From Daldinia sp. FL1419 (lineage: Eukaryota; Ascomycota; Sordariomycetes; Xylariales; Hypoxylaceae): a stretch of DNA of 64,000 bases. The notes under the pieces were generated by a model, which was not told the origin of the DNA, did no database searches, and was given only the letters and a program-made list of their open reading frames with translations. Made by a program: the position numbers and the translations under genes. The DNA lies in NCBI GenBank assembly GCA_025201765.1, contig MU623424.1, positions 96,184 to 160,183 on the forward strand. Direction: 5' to 3'. Shown here piece after piece: positions 22,640 through 35,478 of the stretch; the first letter of the stretch is position 1; every line of letters starts with the position of its first letter.

Positions 22640-23729
22640 GTCTCTCAAATCTCGCGAAGTAGGACGATAATGCGAAAGGGGGATATAACGACTGGGCTAC
22701 GCAGTATAGTTACAGATTGTAATTTACAATTGATAGGTCCTGACAGTGAAATCATCTTATGGGGAAAGGGTTCCGATAGAATGCCGCGGTAATGATCCTT
22801 GGAAGAAACAAATTCGGTAATTCAAGAACCACCGACGCCAGCATCCCTAACCTCTACACTTCACTAGGTTAGGTACCGTTCCCGAGCGCTAATTCGGGGA
22901 CAAGGGTCCTAAGAGACTGCTGTAAGGACAGCCAAGGGTTTCATCCATTAGCCCTAGTTTTTTTTTTTTTTTTTTTTTCGAATTTTCGGGTAATACATAC
23001 TTCGTGATATATGATGCCGGTCAGACGCATACGTTAGATTAAGTATACACGCTCGTGAGAGCATCATCTGATATATTTCGAGTAGCTTGTATATATATAT
23101 ATATATATGTATGTATATAGTTACATATCTAAGAGGCTTTATAACTTACATACAAGTTATCAATACGTCTAATCATCGCTCTTATAAGCCATTACTGACA
23201 GTCACCATGGATGCTATTTGGATACCTACCTATATAGGTAGGTATTTAACACCATTCATATCTCATTACTAATTACCAAAGCCAAGACCAACGAGCCATT
23301 CAAACCAATTTTCGATTGGAAGCTTCAAAGTTGTATATATATACCTAAGATACCTATTTATATCCTCAGCATCGTTATATAAAAGATTTCTTCCAAAACT
23401 CCTAGTTAAAGAAACCAACCCCCCTTTCGTCCTGGCTCTATACCGATGTTATCGATGCCTTCATACCGGCCCACACGCATATCCTGTGGATATTTGGTGC
23501 AGCATGTTGTGGGAACCTTGGAAACGCCAAGTCGTATGCCAAGTTGTATGCCAAGTTGTATGCTGCGTGATGGGCCTTGCAAGAACTGCGTCTCTATCGT
23601 ACCAAAGGCGGGCCGAGCCGATTCGATTTCGTCTTATAACGCATATATCCACCGTGAGGATCCCGTTACCCGTCCCTCATTAAAACCATACGCCAACGCC
23701 ATACCTTCACCCTCAGCCATGTCTATCGC
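22640..23729. other. Intergenic region with homopolymer and TA repeats
   Basis: This 1.1 kb without a supported gene holds a poly-T run at about 22959-22978, a TA microsatellite at about 23088-23108, and a palindromic ACCTACCTATATAGGTAGGT around 23224-23243. Three imperfect copies of a 13-bp unit (ATGCCAAGTTGT-like) lie at 23535-23565. Confidence 0.55.
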
Positions 23730-25923
23730 TCAAAGCACCAGCTTAAATGTGGGATCACGGTCATCGCCGAAACCGCGATACTTGTCGTACTTCCCATTTG
23801 CCTTATCTCGGTTGATCTTCCAGCAGTACAACACATTACAGAGAATCCTAAGCAACTGTTAGACGGTGGTCTGGCTCGTCACGATTGGAGAACTTACAAG
23901 AACCATCCGGCGCACAGAACCCCCAGAATAATGGTATGACCTTCATGGTATGCTGGTTCTTGGGCCTTCGGGTAGATGAACACGGCGACAAACCCGCCGC
24001 AATTTGCGATAGCAAGCTGTAAGGCGCTCGTCGTCGCCCGCTTATAGTGGCCAGCTGAGTTCTGCATCGCTTATTATCAGCACAAGAACCGCGACAACAC
24101 TGCTGTAAGTCCACAATGGCGATATACCAAAACAAAATAAGAAAATAGGTAAAGGCTCCCGTGAAAACCTACATTAGAAAGCCAACCAAGCACAGGCGGT
24201 ACACTGCTATACAGACCGGTAGCCATGAGGAATGTCATGCCGTACTTGACTTTATTATTATCTACGTTTGCGATCACGCCGTACCCTATGATCGCTAGAG
24301 GTAAGGAACAGAGCATAACGACTCCTCGGACGCGGAAGCGATCGGAGATGAACGCAGTTATCACTGTTTTCTGTGAGTTCCACCCTCGAGTACCGTGGAG
24401 AATGGGGCATAAATATACCTGTGACCACAGAAGCTACCGCGTAGGGAATAACCGACCACAGCTGGGCTTCGTCCGCTGTATATCCTAGGCCTGTGATGAT
24501 CGTCGGGAGCTAAGAGCTATCTATTAGAACCCTTCTATTGAAACGAGAATCAGACGGCTACTTACGAAAAGACCAAAGCTATATAATCCACTGAGGATAC
24601 CGAAATAGGCGGAGGCCGTAAACCAAGTCTGCAAGCTGAAGAAACCGCGGGCTACTTCGGACCAGGCGAATTTCTCAGAAGTCTCCCTATATAGGTATCC
24701 ATTAATATGATGCCGCATATAACTAAGGAAGTCGGCCGTAAGTGGACATACTTTTCACGGTCGCTACCATCGCCCCGGCTAGCAGCGTTGAGACGATTGA
24801 CGGCGAATTCACGCTCCTCCGCGTTGAGAAATTTCGCCGAACCAACGCCGTTGGGAAGAATAAAATACGCAGCGATTCCGACCACAGCAGTCTTTTTAAT
24901 TTAAGAGTCAATATTACCGATCTGCTTTCATAGTAGCTGTTAACCACTTACGAATAAACCTTCAATCACGAAAATCCACCTCCACTTGTTGAGGCCGCCC
25001 CGGGTACCTATCTCCGATATTCCACGAGCGAGCAGCCCTTGAATATTGTTAGATATAGGTCTCGTACAACGATGTAGGAACGGGAAACAGGATACTTACC
25101 TCCGAAAGCGCCCGATAAGGAGGCGGCCGTATAAAAGATGCCAATCCGCAAGGCTAGTTCTCCTCGCGTATAGACGGTGGACAAATAAAGGACCTGCAGT
25201 ATCTTATAAGCCACAGTGTTCGCGAGATGAAGTTACCTTACTCACTATCCCTGGCAACAAACCGCCTTCAGTTAATCTGCATCATTTCGGGTTAGTGTTC
25301 GCCCGTTTCAAACGATCACCTATTCAAGCACAACGAAGCCCTTCTTGTAAGATTCTAGCCGAAACGCAGAGGACATACCCAAGTAGTGCCCGAACACCGG
25401 CAAAGCCTGCGAAGTTCTGGACGAACCCGAGGCACATGGCAGATACACCCCAAAGGAAAGTCAGACATGGCAACCATATCTGGGGCGTCAGTTTCTTGAG
25501 AATCAGATTACTTGGAATCTCGCTCAAGATGTAGGTAGCATAGAAGACGGCAAGACCCTGGTCGTATTGGTGGTCCGTTATACCCAGGTCTGTTTCGAGA
25601 TCGTAAAGCTTTGCATTCCCCACGTTGGTCCTGTCCAAGAACGAGCATAGGAACAAGACAGCGAGGATAGGCAAAATCCTGGTTGATCGCGGTTAGATGC
25701 ATGGTCCTCGTTTGCACGCGTTGAGATTATGTTTATTTCCCCAACGCTTGAGGACTAAGTTGATGCGGTAGAAGAAAAGAAGATGGACGAACCTGGTGTC
25801 TAATTTCCATAGGACTTTGCGCGTCAGGTTCTTGTCTGTAGAATGGACATGCACTGCGCTTCCCTTCTCGAGCTCCTCCACCGTGGCCTTATTAGGCAGG
25901 TCGCCATTTTCCGAAGACGACAT
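23730..25923 (-). CDS. Dal5-type MFS permease (anion:cation symporter family)
   Basis: Eleven exons, complement(23730..23847, 23898..24061, 24173..24363, 24419..24509, 24566..24686, 24752..24891, 24952..25037, 25100..25193, 25246..25276, 25379..25678, 25793..25923), sum to 489 codons and give 488 residues with every junction in frame. The product is a 12-helix major facilitator. Family marks include FLDRTNVGNAKL after helix 1, LSEIPSNLILKK, the amphipathic KWRWIFVIEGLF and the C-terminal KYRGFGDDRDPTFKLVL. This family carries allantoate, ureidosuccinate, nicotinate, pantothenate and similar anions with protons across the plasma membrane, and the substrate is not predictable. One exon is only 31 bp. 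The first donor (GTTCGT) is unusual. A Zn2Cys6 regulator gene lies 1.5 kb upstream on the same strand. Confidence 0.88.
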
Positions 25924-27409
25924 CGTACAGCTCTTCTTCTTCTTCTTTTTTTCTCCAAGTTGCAGATCTCAGGAAGATGGAGGGGGGGGAGAGGATCGAA
26001 AATCAAAGTTGGAAGAAAAAGAAAGCTGAGTAGCTTATCCTTTGTTTGGAACGCCGTATAACGCCAAACATTTAAAGCTTCGCGACCAACAGCTAAATAC
26101 GCTGAGTATGGGCACGGGGACTAGGGCACTTAGTAGAGATAGATTGGAAATCCCGAACGGCACACACCAGTTAGACTACGGGGATCTCAGATTACTACTA
26201 CATTAGTACTCTTAGTACTCTTAGTATTCTTGGTGAGAAGTTGGGGAGAGACCAGGGGTACGACAAGGGCGTCGAATCCATTTCAAGTTGGCGTGTGGGG
26301 TAGGCCGTTGTCTTGGTGGAAGAGTAAGCCGATCATAACTGGGATAGCTGGGTAGGCAGGTAAGATAACTGGGATAGCTCTAGGTAGGGATAGGCCGCAA
26401 CTCAAGTGAAAGGGAACTAACCCTAATACTTAATACTACCTACCTACCTACCTACCTAGGTACCTACCTACACTAGCAACGCGGAGTTCCAAGGCAAGGT
26501 TGCTGCGGGGAAGGGGGGAGATGTACGGATTTGTATTACGTCCGGAGTTTGATATATGGCCGACGATAGCTTTGGTGTTGTACATAACGCCACGATGTAA
26601 GTCAGTAACAAGGTTCAAGTTTTGTCATCACCGGATACCTAGGCAAACAAAATCCGTATAACCAAAGTGTAGTAAAGACTTTTAAAAAGGCTTACCGAAG
26701 GTATGATTATTCGAAACTACTATACGATAAGCGTGCATATATAAGTTAGGTAGGAGGTAAGCAAGTATATGCATGCTGTATGTATGTGTATATGTATGTG
26801 TATATGCGTGTGTATATGCGTGTGTATATGCGTGTGTGTGGGATCTAAAGCGAGGGAGCAAGGTCGACGGTCGTTCACCTAACCAATAGGTTTACTTCGA
26901 CATGATATCTCACAATCTCGCGATCTTTATGATATCTTAGCTTGGCCTCGACAACCCTGTCGAATATGATGGGTGCCGTCACATCGGGCACACCCACTGC
27001 CGGAGTATTAAGAAGAAGAAGGAAAAGTCTTGCTTCTAGGCTGCATCGAGGTGGACCTTCGAACACCGTTCTAGAAACCTGGGTATTCCGGTTAGGGATC
27101 TCCTGATTTCTTTAGTAAACGGGGTCGCATGGTAAAATATTCGCTATTATTTTATTAATCAATGTATCCTTGCAACCCTTCGTGGTATCTCATGCGTGGA
27201 GGGTCTCGATAGGGTATGATCCCTTCGTCTCTTATCTTTAGAAACGTCGGAGAGAACAAGACTATCATAGTAGACAATAAATTGGACCGATATTATCCAA
27301 ATGCCCTCCTATTCTGCGCCTAACACCGTCACGTTTAATACCCCCTTTGATCCGCAAACCCCGAAACGCCGTACCGCCCAAAATTAGTAGACATGGAACC
27401 CGTATGCGT
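25924..27409. other. Intergenic region with simple repeats
   Basis: No gene is supported in this 1.5 kb. It holds a TCT-type run near 25934-25951, a TACC/CTAGG repeat at about 26435-26470 and a TGTATATG-type minisatellite listed separately. A 63-codon minus-strand frame at 26875-27066 shows no recognisable motif. Confidence 0.55.
26776..26841. repeat. TGTATATG/GTGTATATGC minisatellite
   Basis: About 66 bp of tandem units near 14 bp, moving from TGTATGTGTATA copies to three GTGTATATGCGT copies and ending in TG dinucleotides. It is intergenic. It looks like replication-slippage DNA with no coding role. Confidence 0.75.
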
Positions 27410-30055
27410 TTATGTGCTAAATGTCGACCAGTCCATCCAGTCCAAGTCGGCACTTTGGAATTGGAAATCCTCCCAAAATGCATTGAGACCAATGTCGGTG
27501 CTATGGATAGCCTCATCTAGTTGATTTTCATTAGACATCGTAGAGAATAATAGGTAGTCCGGAGGTAAAGCTGATGCTGCTACCGGCACTTGTATCGTTC
27601 CCTGATGGTTAGCTATGTGAGAGGCGTTCATATGCGTATAAACAGAAGCGTGCTTCGTCACCTCTCCATTTGACTCTGGAAGAGTTTGTACTGTTTCCGA
27701 GGCCCGGGACGCGTACTTGAGTATCTGCCTCAACTGTCCGGCAAAAAGACAGGAAAGACCTTTCCGTTGTATCGGGGTCGACCCTATTCTCTCTAGCACA
27801 TCCGTGGTCTCTGCAATTAGAGCCCTAATGCTAGGAGCCAAACTCGAGCTTCGACCATCAGCAACCGTGCTGACTCTGAGAGCGAAACACGCAGCAAAGG
27901 ATATCATGATGGCGGTATTGTTGGGCATGGATCTTAGTTGCCCTTCGCCCTGGACAGCCACTCGCAACACGTTTAGAGCAGACGAGAGACCAGCAGCGCG
28001 GAAGAAATGACGCGCTCCAACGGGCGCAGTACCGTGGTTAATCACGGAGCTATATAGAGATAATCGAGTATGAGACGCAAGAATCTCGACGTATGGAGGC
28101 AATGAAAGTTCTAGAAGAGAAAAGGGGGTTAGCTAAGCGATCTGTGTATATTACTTATTACCATTCCGGGGCTAAGAGACTGACGTTCACGATCACCTAA
28201 CTGCAGAGGCCAAGTTTGATACCACCTGTCGAAAAACAAGGTTATCTCATTCTTTACTCTGAAGTAGTCCATGTCAGCATCTTGATTATAAGGATTGGAA
28301 GGGTAAGGCAACATACCTATCAACCACGGACGATTCGCTATTACCATTGACATAACTGTCACATATCGATCGGACTTTAGAGATGAGATTTGCCTGGTAA
28401 GTAGTGTAAGCCTCCTTGTCCGTAGTTGTACAGGGTAACTATTACCAAGTCTCTTCTCAGAACCGCCACCGAGATAATCGAGCCATCCCACCTATCAGCC
28501 ATATCGCTCAGGTGCCACTGGTCGCAATTCTCGATAAGTGGCGACATGGGTAGAACATAATTTCTTCCTCTCGCAAGGCATACACTACAATAAGGAAACA
28601 GAGTTAGCTCATTGACTTGACGTCGATATCTTGGTGTTTCCTTACCCTCTTTCAAGAACGAACAGAGACAACCATGTCCTCTCCCTTCTTCTTAGAAGCC
28701 TACGACCCCTTGGCGAGTCGGGATCAACGTCGCTAAAGCCATCTATTCCAAGTGCTTTCCGGCCAGATATGCAATCAGATGTAGCAATGGTATCTCTCGG
28801 GCTCCGTGGCTCCGTAGATGGAGGTAATATGACTTTGTTTAAAGACAAGTCCAAAGCAATGGTCAAGGCCATGGAGAGGTAGGTCGAGGTTTCATCGTCG
28901 GCCCAATGTTCGCCAGCCGAAATCCATGGTATATTAACCATAAACGCTAGGACGATCTCCACAGACTTGTAACGCTTCGCCATCACAAGGCTAGCAAGCT
29001 TTTGCCGATGGTTAGAAAGCCTTTTATATAATGACTCCATCGACGGCGAGAAGAGTGCCGATGCGGCAGCTATTGAGGTTAACAGAAAAGCCGAGCGACT
29101 CCGAACAAAGTCCACTGTATGTATGACGGGATCAATGCCCCAGCGCGTATGCGCGAGCTTTTCGTAGAAACTATAACGATACCAGTTAGGCGATATATAT
29201 ATCTATGAACTCTTGAGGGGCGTATTCATACTAGGAAAATAGAGACTCGGTCTCTGTGAGGGTGACGAGTCCTAATTCAATAGGGTCGAGGTCCTCACCA
29301 ACATCCAATCGCGCTTGAAAACGACCAAAGAACTTCTGTAGATCATCTCCCTCCCCAGGCATACCACGATTGGACGTAGATTTGGAGATGAGTCGTCCTG
29401 CACCGGTCCCTTGGACCTGCGGTGTTATGGACGATAAAAGTTCAGACGTCCGGGCGAGTAGCTGCAACGGGTTCTCGGCGTCATCCAGACTTAGCTGGTC
29501 TTCCTCAACCTTGGTGTTTGCTGCCGAATCGTCACGCGAACAAGTTTGGGAAGGAGATGTTCCTAATGAAGTTGAAGTCTGCTGAGGAGACACGGATACT
29601 TGATCGTGCTCCATACCATTCTGGGACGACACGCGCCGGGGGAATCCATGGTCGCTACCTAGAAGCTCTCTGCTCCTCTCGAGCAGGAATCGCAATTCGG
29701 TAGCTTGCTCAGCTGTCTGTATCTGATCTAGAGCGCCAGAGCTAGACCTCCTTAAAGCTTGCTCAATCTGAAATACGGCCTTCTCTAGTCCCGAATGCTT
29801 GCTATTTAGCGCTATTAGCCAGGCCGCGCCACGTAAACGCAAATAGTCTTGGGCTCACTTTTTAACTCCCTTATGTCGACCTACGTGAAATAGCGGCGCG
29901 GAACATTGAATCGAGCGCTGAGTGCATCGAGTACATGTCGAGGAGCCGCTAGGCCGGACACACTTGAGCTTGGATTTCTTACAGTTGAAGCAGGCGGCAA
30001 GACGCTCCTCTTCTCTTGTATCAGTATCTGATTTCGGCGCCATTCGATCCGACAT
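27410..30055 (-). CDS. Zn2Cys6 fungal transcription factor
   Basis: Seven exons, complement(27410..28110, 28155..28258, 28317..28393, 28446..28584, 28646..29170, 29232..29801, 29859..30055), sum to 771 codons and give 770 residues in one frame. The N-terminal binuclear zinc cluster has spacing C-X2-C-X6-C-X8-C-X2-C-X6-C (residues about 22-51), beginning ACFNCKKSKLKC. A charged linker and a coiled-coil (KHSGLEKAVFQIEQAL) follow, the usual dimerisation element. The middle (about 270-560) has the helical fungal-specific regulatory domain, with the DDETSTYLSMALTIALDL and RRRERTWLSLFVLERG signatures. The acidic, aromatic C-terminal tail (FWEDFQFQSADLDWMDW) looks like an activation domain. Target genes are unknown. 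Two MFS permeases and a Rossmann-fold enzyme lie within 6 kb. Confidence 0.88.
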
Positions 30056-32365
30056 GGGGACACGGCAGACAAGAGGAGGCCATAGAAGTTGCGGAGATAT
30101 GACGAGGTGGAATACTGGGCGCGTCTAACACAGTACCAAGAGATTTTAATCTCCGGGAATTATCGTAGAATCGTGGAGTCTTTTTTTTTTTTTTTTTTTT
30201 TTTCTTTTTGGAGTCCCGGAGGGTCCAAATGTTGTTGGGTCGGCAGAAGATTGTAGCTTGTCTTGGGGCCCCGCACCTTGTCTAGTCTAGTTCTTGTCAG
30301 GGGTGTTAACTTTTAAGGATGCCAGGGGTAGGACAATGAGAGCTCGAGGTCTTTTTTTTTTTTTTTTTTTTCGAGAAGAGGGGTGGGAGAGGTTCGAAAG
30401 GGGATTTGAAAAGTGTTCCCTTATTGACGAAGATGGTATCACGTGGTGACAATTAATCCCATTATCATATAGATAGGTACCTTAAGGTATAGAAGAATAT
30501 TTCTTATTATTCTCTTATTTTATGTCGTTTTGATTTTGTTTTATTTCATCGTATTTTTTTATTCATTTTTATTTATTTATTTTTCGCTTCTTTGTTCGAT
30601 ACCTCATATCCCGCAGTCGGGAAAGCTAGGAAACGAAAAAGAAGGAAACCCGGAACAAAGATACGCTGCCATCATCATTACTACTTCTACCGTTACGTTT
30701 TTAAGCTACCTCATTATTCGAGATATTTCTCACGGTGCTATTCAAAAAGGTGGCAGAGTGCTACGGAACCAGGAACCAGCCTTCATTTACATCACACATC
30801 GTCCTATCGAGTTCGAGAATCTCAATTCGTTGGTCCATTGAGAATTACTAAGTTCTGCAAGGTTCACTATACTTTTCTAGGCGATGTTACCTTTTACCCA
30901 GTCTCGCAGATCGATTGGCCTCGTGGTCGATCAAAGTTAGTCAGGGTCCCGTAATCGCACTTCGCTTGACTGCTTACTTGACACATTCCTCATCTGGCTT
31001 CGTGGTTCGTGTCATGTATGGTCAGAGGAACTTAATACACTCATCCTGATAATATTTTAAAAATATTGTCGTACTTGTAGGAATAACGGGAGAGCACACG
31101 TCGCCGCGAAACCTGAAAAGATAGCCCATGTAGGTTGAATTTGGCAACTGGACGACCCTACGACTGCGAGTCCGGGGCTGAATTACCATCTCTAAATATC
31201 TAAAACGTGCATCGACTACAGCTCATAGGAGGGCTCGGTGTTCTATCGCAGTGGAGGCTTTCGAGCTTGCTACCTTGTGCAGCAATAGTAATACTACCGT
31301 TTCTTACACATACCAACAGTCGAATGACCAGCCCAGACTCGATTCCGTACGTCAGTTTCACAGCTTGCATTACTAGACAAGCGCCACGCAGCTTACGCGC
31401 CTTTCCCATGGTACCCAGGATAACTCAGGATAACTCAGGATAGGCTAAAACCGCGTGCGTTACCTTCTAAGTCCAACAATCGTATGGTCTGAAAGACACG
31501 AGCTAACCATCGTGAAAGTCCAATTTACGGACACGCCATTCCGTGCTAGACCAAAATAGCAGAATATCCCATCATCGACGAGGAGTATAGTGTGCACGAT
31601 ACTATATAAATTTTAAAGCTTCTCTTCTTACTTAGCTCCCTACCTAGGTACCTACCTAGGTACCTACCTAAACCCATCTTCGCCTATTAGTACTCCCCGG
31701 ATTGATTGCAGTTTCACAGAGCAGAGATCGTAAGGCATGCTAATATTACAATGTTGGAATAGAGAGGGGAATAAATAACGTAAGAGGGCATTTCATAAGT
31801 GTTTCGTAACTCGTCGACCAGATTGATTCAGAATAGTAGCGTTCATAATTACAATAGACTGATGAAAATAAGTTTCTCTCCGGAAACAGGCCGGCGGACA
31901 AAATGTTGGTCCTTCGGGGTTAGTAGCTTTCATGATCCTATCCACTCTACATACGGCGTCCGCGGGATTAATGCACGGCTAGCCCTACGTCCGGTTAGCT
32001 TCACGTCTAAGCCTGCTGGCGTCAGCTCGAAGCTACCTATAGGGCTGAAAATTATGAAGAATTTGTTTAAAAAAAAATAAAAATAGACAAGGGACAACTA
32101 CGTATGATCGTGGCTGACCCCCTATAAATTTATATAAGTAGGTAGTTAAAGCCGTAGTTATTCTAGAAATTCTATGCATCGAAATCAAGTGTCATTTACT
32201 TAGGTAGTAATCGATATTAGAAGTCGAAACCCGCGATTGTTTAAACTCGTGATACTCTTTACCTATGACTATTTCAGCTTCATCCTATTAATACCTATAA
32301 TTTGTTTTGCCTTGGCTTTCCTTGAGCTTATATTCCTATCAAACTTAAGCGGGCAGTTGACTATC
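30056..32365. other. Intergenic region with poly-T tracts
   Basis: This 2.3 kb lies between divergently transcribed genes. Poly-T tracts of about 23 and 20 bases are at 30181-30203 and 30352-30371. A TACCTAGGTACC repeat is at about 31642-31670. Short frames at 30530-30954, 31200-31443 and 31799-32080 show no recognisable protein and are not called. Confidence 0.5.
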
Positions 32366-33187
32366 ATGCATCTAATCCTCACCGGAGCTACAGGCCTGGT
32401 AGGCTCTGGCGTTCTCGATGCCATGATTAAAATGAAAGATGTCAGCAAGATATCTATTCTGAGCCGTCGTCCGGTCAAAATGGCCGAGGACGCCAAAGAT
32501 CCTCGGGTACATGTTATTCTTCACAAGGACTTTGAGAAATATGATTCCGAACTGCTCTCTCAACTCCAAGGAGCTTCGGGTTGCGTTTGGGCTCTAGGTA
32601 TCAGCCAGACACAAGTTGGCCCCGAGTGAGTTTCCTCAAGTCAACGCGTGAGTTGCGTATGAATTTAACTGACGAGTTCAAATAGGGAATATGTAAAAAT
32701 AACCAAGGACTACACTTTAGCAGCGTCAAAAGCCTTCCAGACACTAGGTTCGAAAGATGAGCCCTTTAACTTTGTGTACGTCTCAGGAACAGGCGCAGCG
32801 ACACAACCAGGTCGATTTTCCGCTATATTCGCCCGGGTTAAAGGCGAGACCGAATTAGCTCTAGCTGAGATGCGAAAGGCAAACCCCTTTTTCCATGCGA
32901 GTTCGATTCGCCCAGCATTTATCGACGCCGCCAGTCACGACGCCATCAAGCCCTATATTCCAGTCAAGAACCCTCTGTACAAGGCTGCGTATGCTATTCT
33001 AGGGCCACCTATGAGATATGGTGCTAAGTCATATTGGAGCCCTACGCAAGACCTAGGGCGGTTCATGACAGAAATGGCTATGGGTCGATATAAAGACCAG
33101 TTCAAGGCAAAGGACATTCAGATGGAAGGCGAGTTTCCAATACTGGAAAACTCCGCATTTAGACGATTATCTGGTCTTAGCCATTAA
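32366..33187 (+). CDS. NAD(P)-binding Rossmann-fold protein (atypical SDR, HTATIP2/Fmp52-like)
   Basis: Two exons, 32366..32625 and 32686..33187, give 253 residues. The 60-bp intron has GTGAGT, an AACTGAC branch region and AATAG, and joins in frame. The N terminus MHLILTGATGLVGSGVLDAM carries the TGxxGxxG dinucleotide motif of atypical short-chain dehydrogenases. FVYVSGTGAATQPG and the later ARVKGETELAL segment lie where the family's catalytic Ser and YxxxK are found. The usual active-site Tyr is not obvious, because the Lys is in RVKGE. Closest resemblance is to the nucleoside-diphosphate-sugar epimerase/HTATIP2-like fungal proteins of unknown substrate. It is convergent with an MFS permease gene 265 bp away. 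Confidence 0.82.
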
Positions 33188-33452
33188 TGAGAAGTTACCA
33201 GACTTCGAAGATGAGAACGCTCAATGTACGAAAATCGCATTATTGTATTACCAGGTGCCTTAGATATAGATAATCGGTGGTAATATATCTTGTCTTGCCC
33301 AGGCTGTATAATGACATACAGTAAGTTGGGCAACCAGCTCTATTATTCCCCTTCCCCCCGACCAGCTTCCTTACCGTTATAACATCGTAGCTACCTAGTC
33401 GAGTATTCTCTCAAATACGCCTGGTCCTACCGTGTTGGGCACTGGACATACG

Positions 33453-35478
33453 TTAATACTCAAAACGCCATCTAGGATCCGAATCCCCCTGCCAATCAGC
33501 TACTTCTCCTACATGTTTTATTTCTTCCGTTATTTGTTCGCGCCTTTTATTTTCCTCCCTCAGCCTTACAGCCAATATCGACACGACAACCGCATTAGCA
33601 ACGAGGTACCCAAGGGCCAAAGAATGGCCCACGATGAATCTAGGCCCATCCGTAGCACGATATAACTGTGTACCCAGTACGGCCCCAAGGTTCCCGATGC
33701 TGATTTGCATGGCGTTTGCAATGGCTCGCTTTGTCTGGCCAGATACATTGATAGCAGGCCAAGACAACACAAGGGCGCTCGCCGGATAGATACCGCCCGC
33801 GGCAAAGAACACGCCAGCGTAACTTACTCCAGGTCTAGCAACCGGATCGCTGTTACCCAGTAGGATAGAGTAACCAATTGCGGCGAATATAGCAGAGCCA
33901 CCGATGAATATTGCTCTCTGACCAAGCCTCTCGGAAAGGACGGCTACAGAGGCCGTCGTTATAAATGCAAACGCATACGGTGGGACGGTTAGTAACTGAG
34001 CCGTTGCAGCTGTGTATCCGAGATTAGATATGATAGTTGGCTATAGGGTAATTAGTGTTTCGTTTATGCCATCAATGTCGAGATATTTCATACCAAGAAT
34101 AGAGACAGCGTATAGAGAGGTAAACTCATCGTGTGGAACCCTAATCCGTAGAGCCAGCAATTTGGATCTTTCAGTGCTTCGACTACGGCTTTCCAAGTAA
34201 ACCGCTCGTCATGCGTAGAATCGCTATCCGCCGCCAAGCGCTGATGGATAAACTTCCGTTCGTCTTCAGTCAGAAACTTCGATGTGTCCGGATAGTTATG
34301 GATAAAGCCATATGCTGCGGTTGCTACAACAACTGTGAGAATTCCTTCCTGGTTTAGCATTTCGAATTAGAAACCCCGATAAGATGTAATCACAAATATC
34401 GACACGACGAACCAAGATAAAGATCCAGCGCCATCCATTCTCCCAGACGATACCCTTCATCCTGCCGATTCCCTATGCCCATGTCAGAAATTATTTGGGG
34501 GGGGGGTTCCGGATAGGAGTCGGATTAGACAAACATAGGCCAAAATACCGCCAAATGCGCCGGCTAGGGAGGCAGCACTGAAGAAGAGGGATATACGGTA
34601 CTGTCGCTCTCTTCTTTTATACCACATAGAAAAGTAAAATACCACGCCGGGGAATAAACCGCTTTCCGCCTGTTAAATGTGAGCGTTCATGTGTGATTCC
34701 ACGGCAAGCCTCCAACAGAAGCTCTACAGAAATCCATGCTTCCGGGATACAACAGCCGAAAGTGCATATTAATAAGGAATGTAAGCACATACTGTTAACT
34801 TATTAGTGATTGGATAATAAAAAGTCATTACGAGAGCCGATGAGATAATGAATCTCTTATTACTTACCAACACCGAGAAAGAACCTGCTCACAAGAAAAC
34901 CTGCGAGGTTCTGGACTATACCCATCAAAGTTGCCACAATGCCCCATACTATTGTTAATGTTGGCAGCCAAATCCGGGGCGTTGTTCGTTTGAGGACGAT
35001 GTTGCAAGGGATCTATCTATCAATTAATAAAATACTGAACGTATCATCACGTTGTCTGAATGCCTCACCTCGAACAGCACATATCCCACAAAATAGAGCG
35101 TTAGGCCCGTAAGATACTGATTTCCAGCTGTACGCAAGATTAGCAATAGACTAATCATCAACTTACCGCGAACGCCTACCTACTTATGTGAACATCGTCG
35201 AGTAGACCTTCGATACGAGCATTACCGACTATATAAAACTTATATTAGCGAAAACGATACTTAGATTCTAGAACATACATTATGGATATAAAATCTTCGT
35301 CCGTACCGTTGCTCCTATCGAGGAAAGACAAGAGATACAAAATTCCAACCGCAGGCAAGAGTCGCAAATCTAACTTTCTTAACAGCGCGCGTTCGTTGAT
35401 TCCAGAAACCGTGATTTCAGAGTCGGAGGCACCAGAACTACCACCTCCCGGTGCATCGTCCGAGGTCTTTTTGGCCAT
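33453..35478 (-). CDS. Second Dal5-type MFS permease (anion:cation symporter family)
   Basis: Eight exons are inferred, complement(33453..34040, 34094..34348, 34413..34472, 34535..34669, 34872..35012, 35069..35127, 35184..35228, 35307..35478), for 484 residues. The family marks are FLDRSN after the first helix, GNQYLTGLTLYFVGYVLFE, IPCNIVLKRTTPRIWLP, ESGLFPGVVFYFSMWY and NGWRWIFILEGILT. It is a proton-coupled permease for small organic anions, with unknown substrate. One junction is doubtful. The strong GTAAGT donor at 34867 shifts the frame relative to the GCGGAA exon at 34669. Frame is kept only if the weaker GTTGGT at 34871 is used. Either that donor is real, or a one-base change has broken the gene or the assembly. 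The two permeases are diverged copies of one family rather than recent duplicates. Confidence 0.8.

Noticed and set aside
23446..23862. 138-codon plus-strand frame
   Set aside because: It overlaps the last exon of the minus-strand permease, whose reading frame and family C terminus are clear. The plus frame has no known motif.
30530..30954. 103- and 120-codon frames after a TTTAT-rich stretch
   Set aside because: Low complexity, overlapping frames, and no family resemblance.
31200..31443. 69- and 78-codon frames on opposite strands
   Set aside because: Mirror-image frames over the same DNA with no recognisable protein. Possibly an old remnant.
31799..32080. 93-codon plus frame ending in a lysine run
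   Set aside because: It lacks an ATG at its start and ends in a poly-A-encoded lysine tail. No family match.
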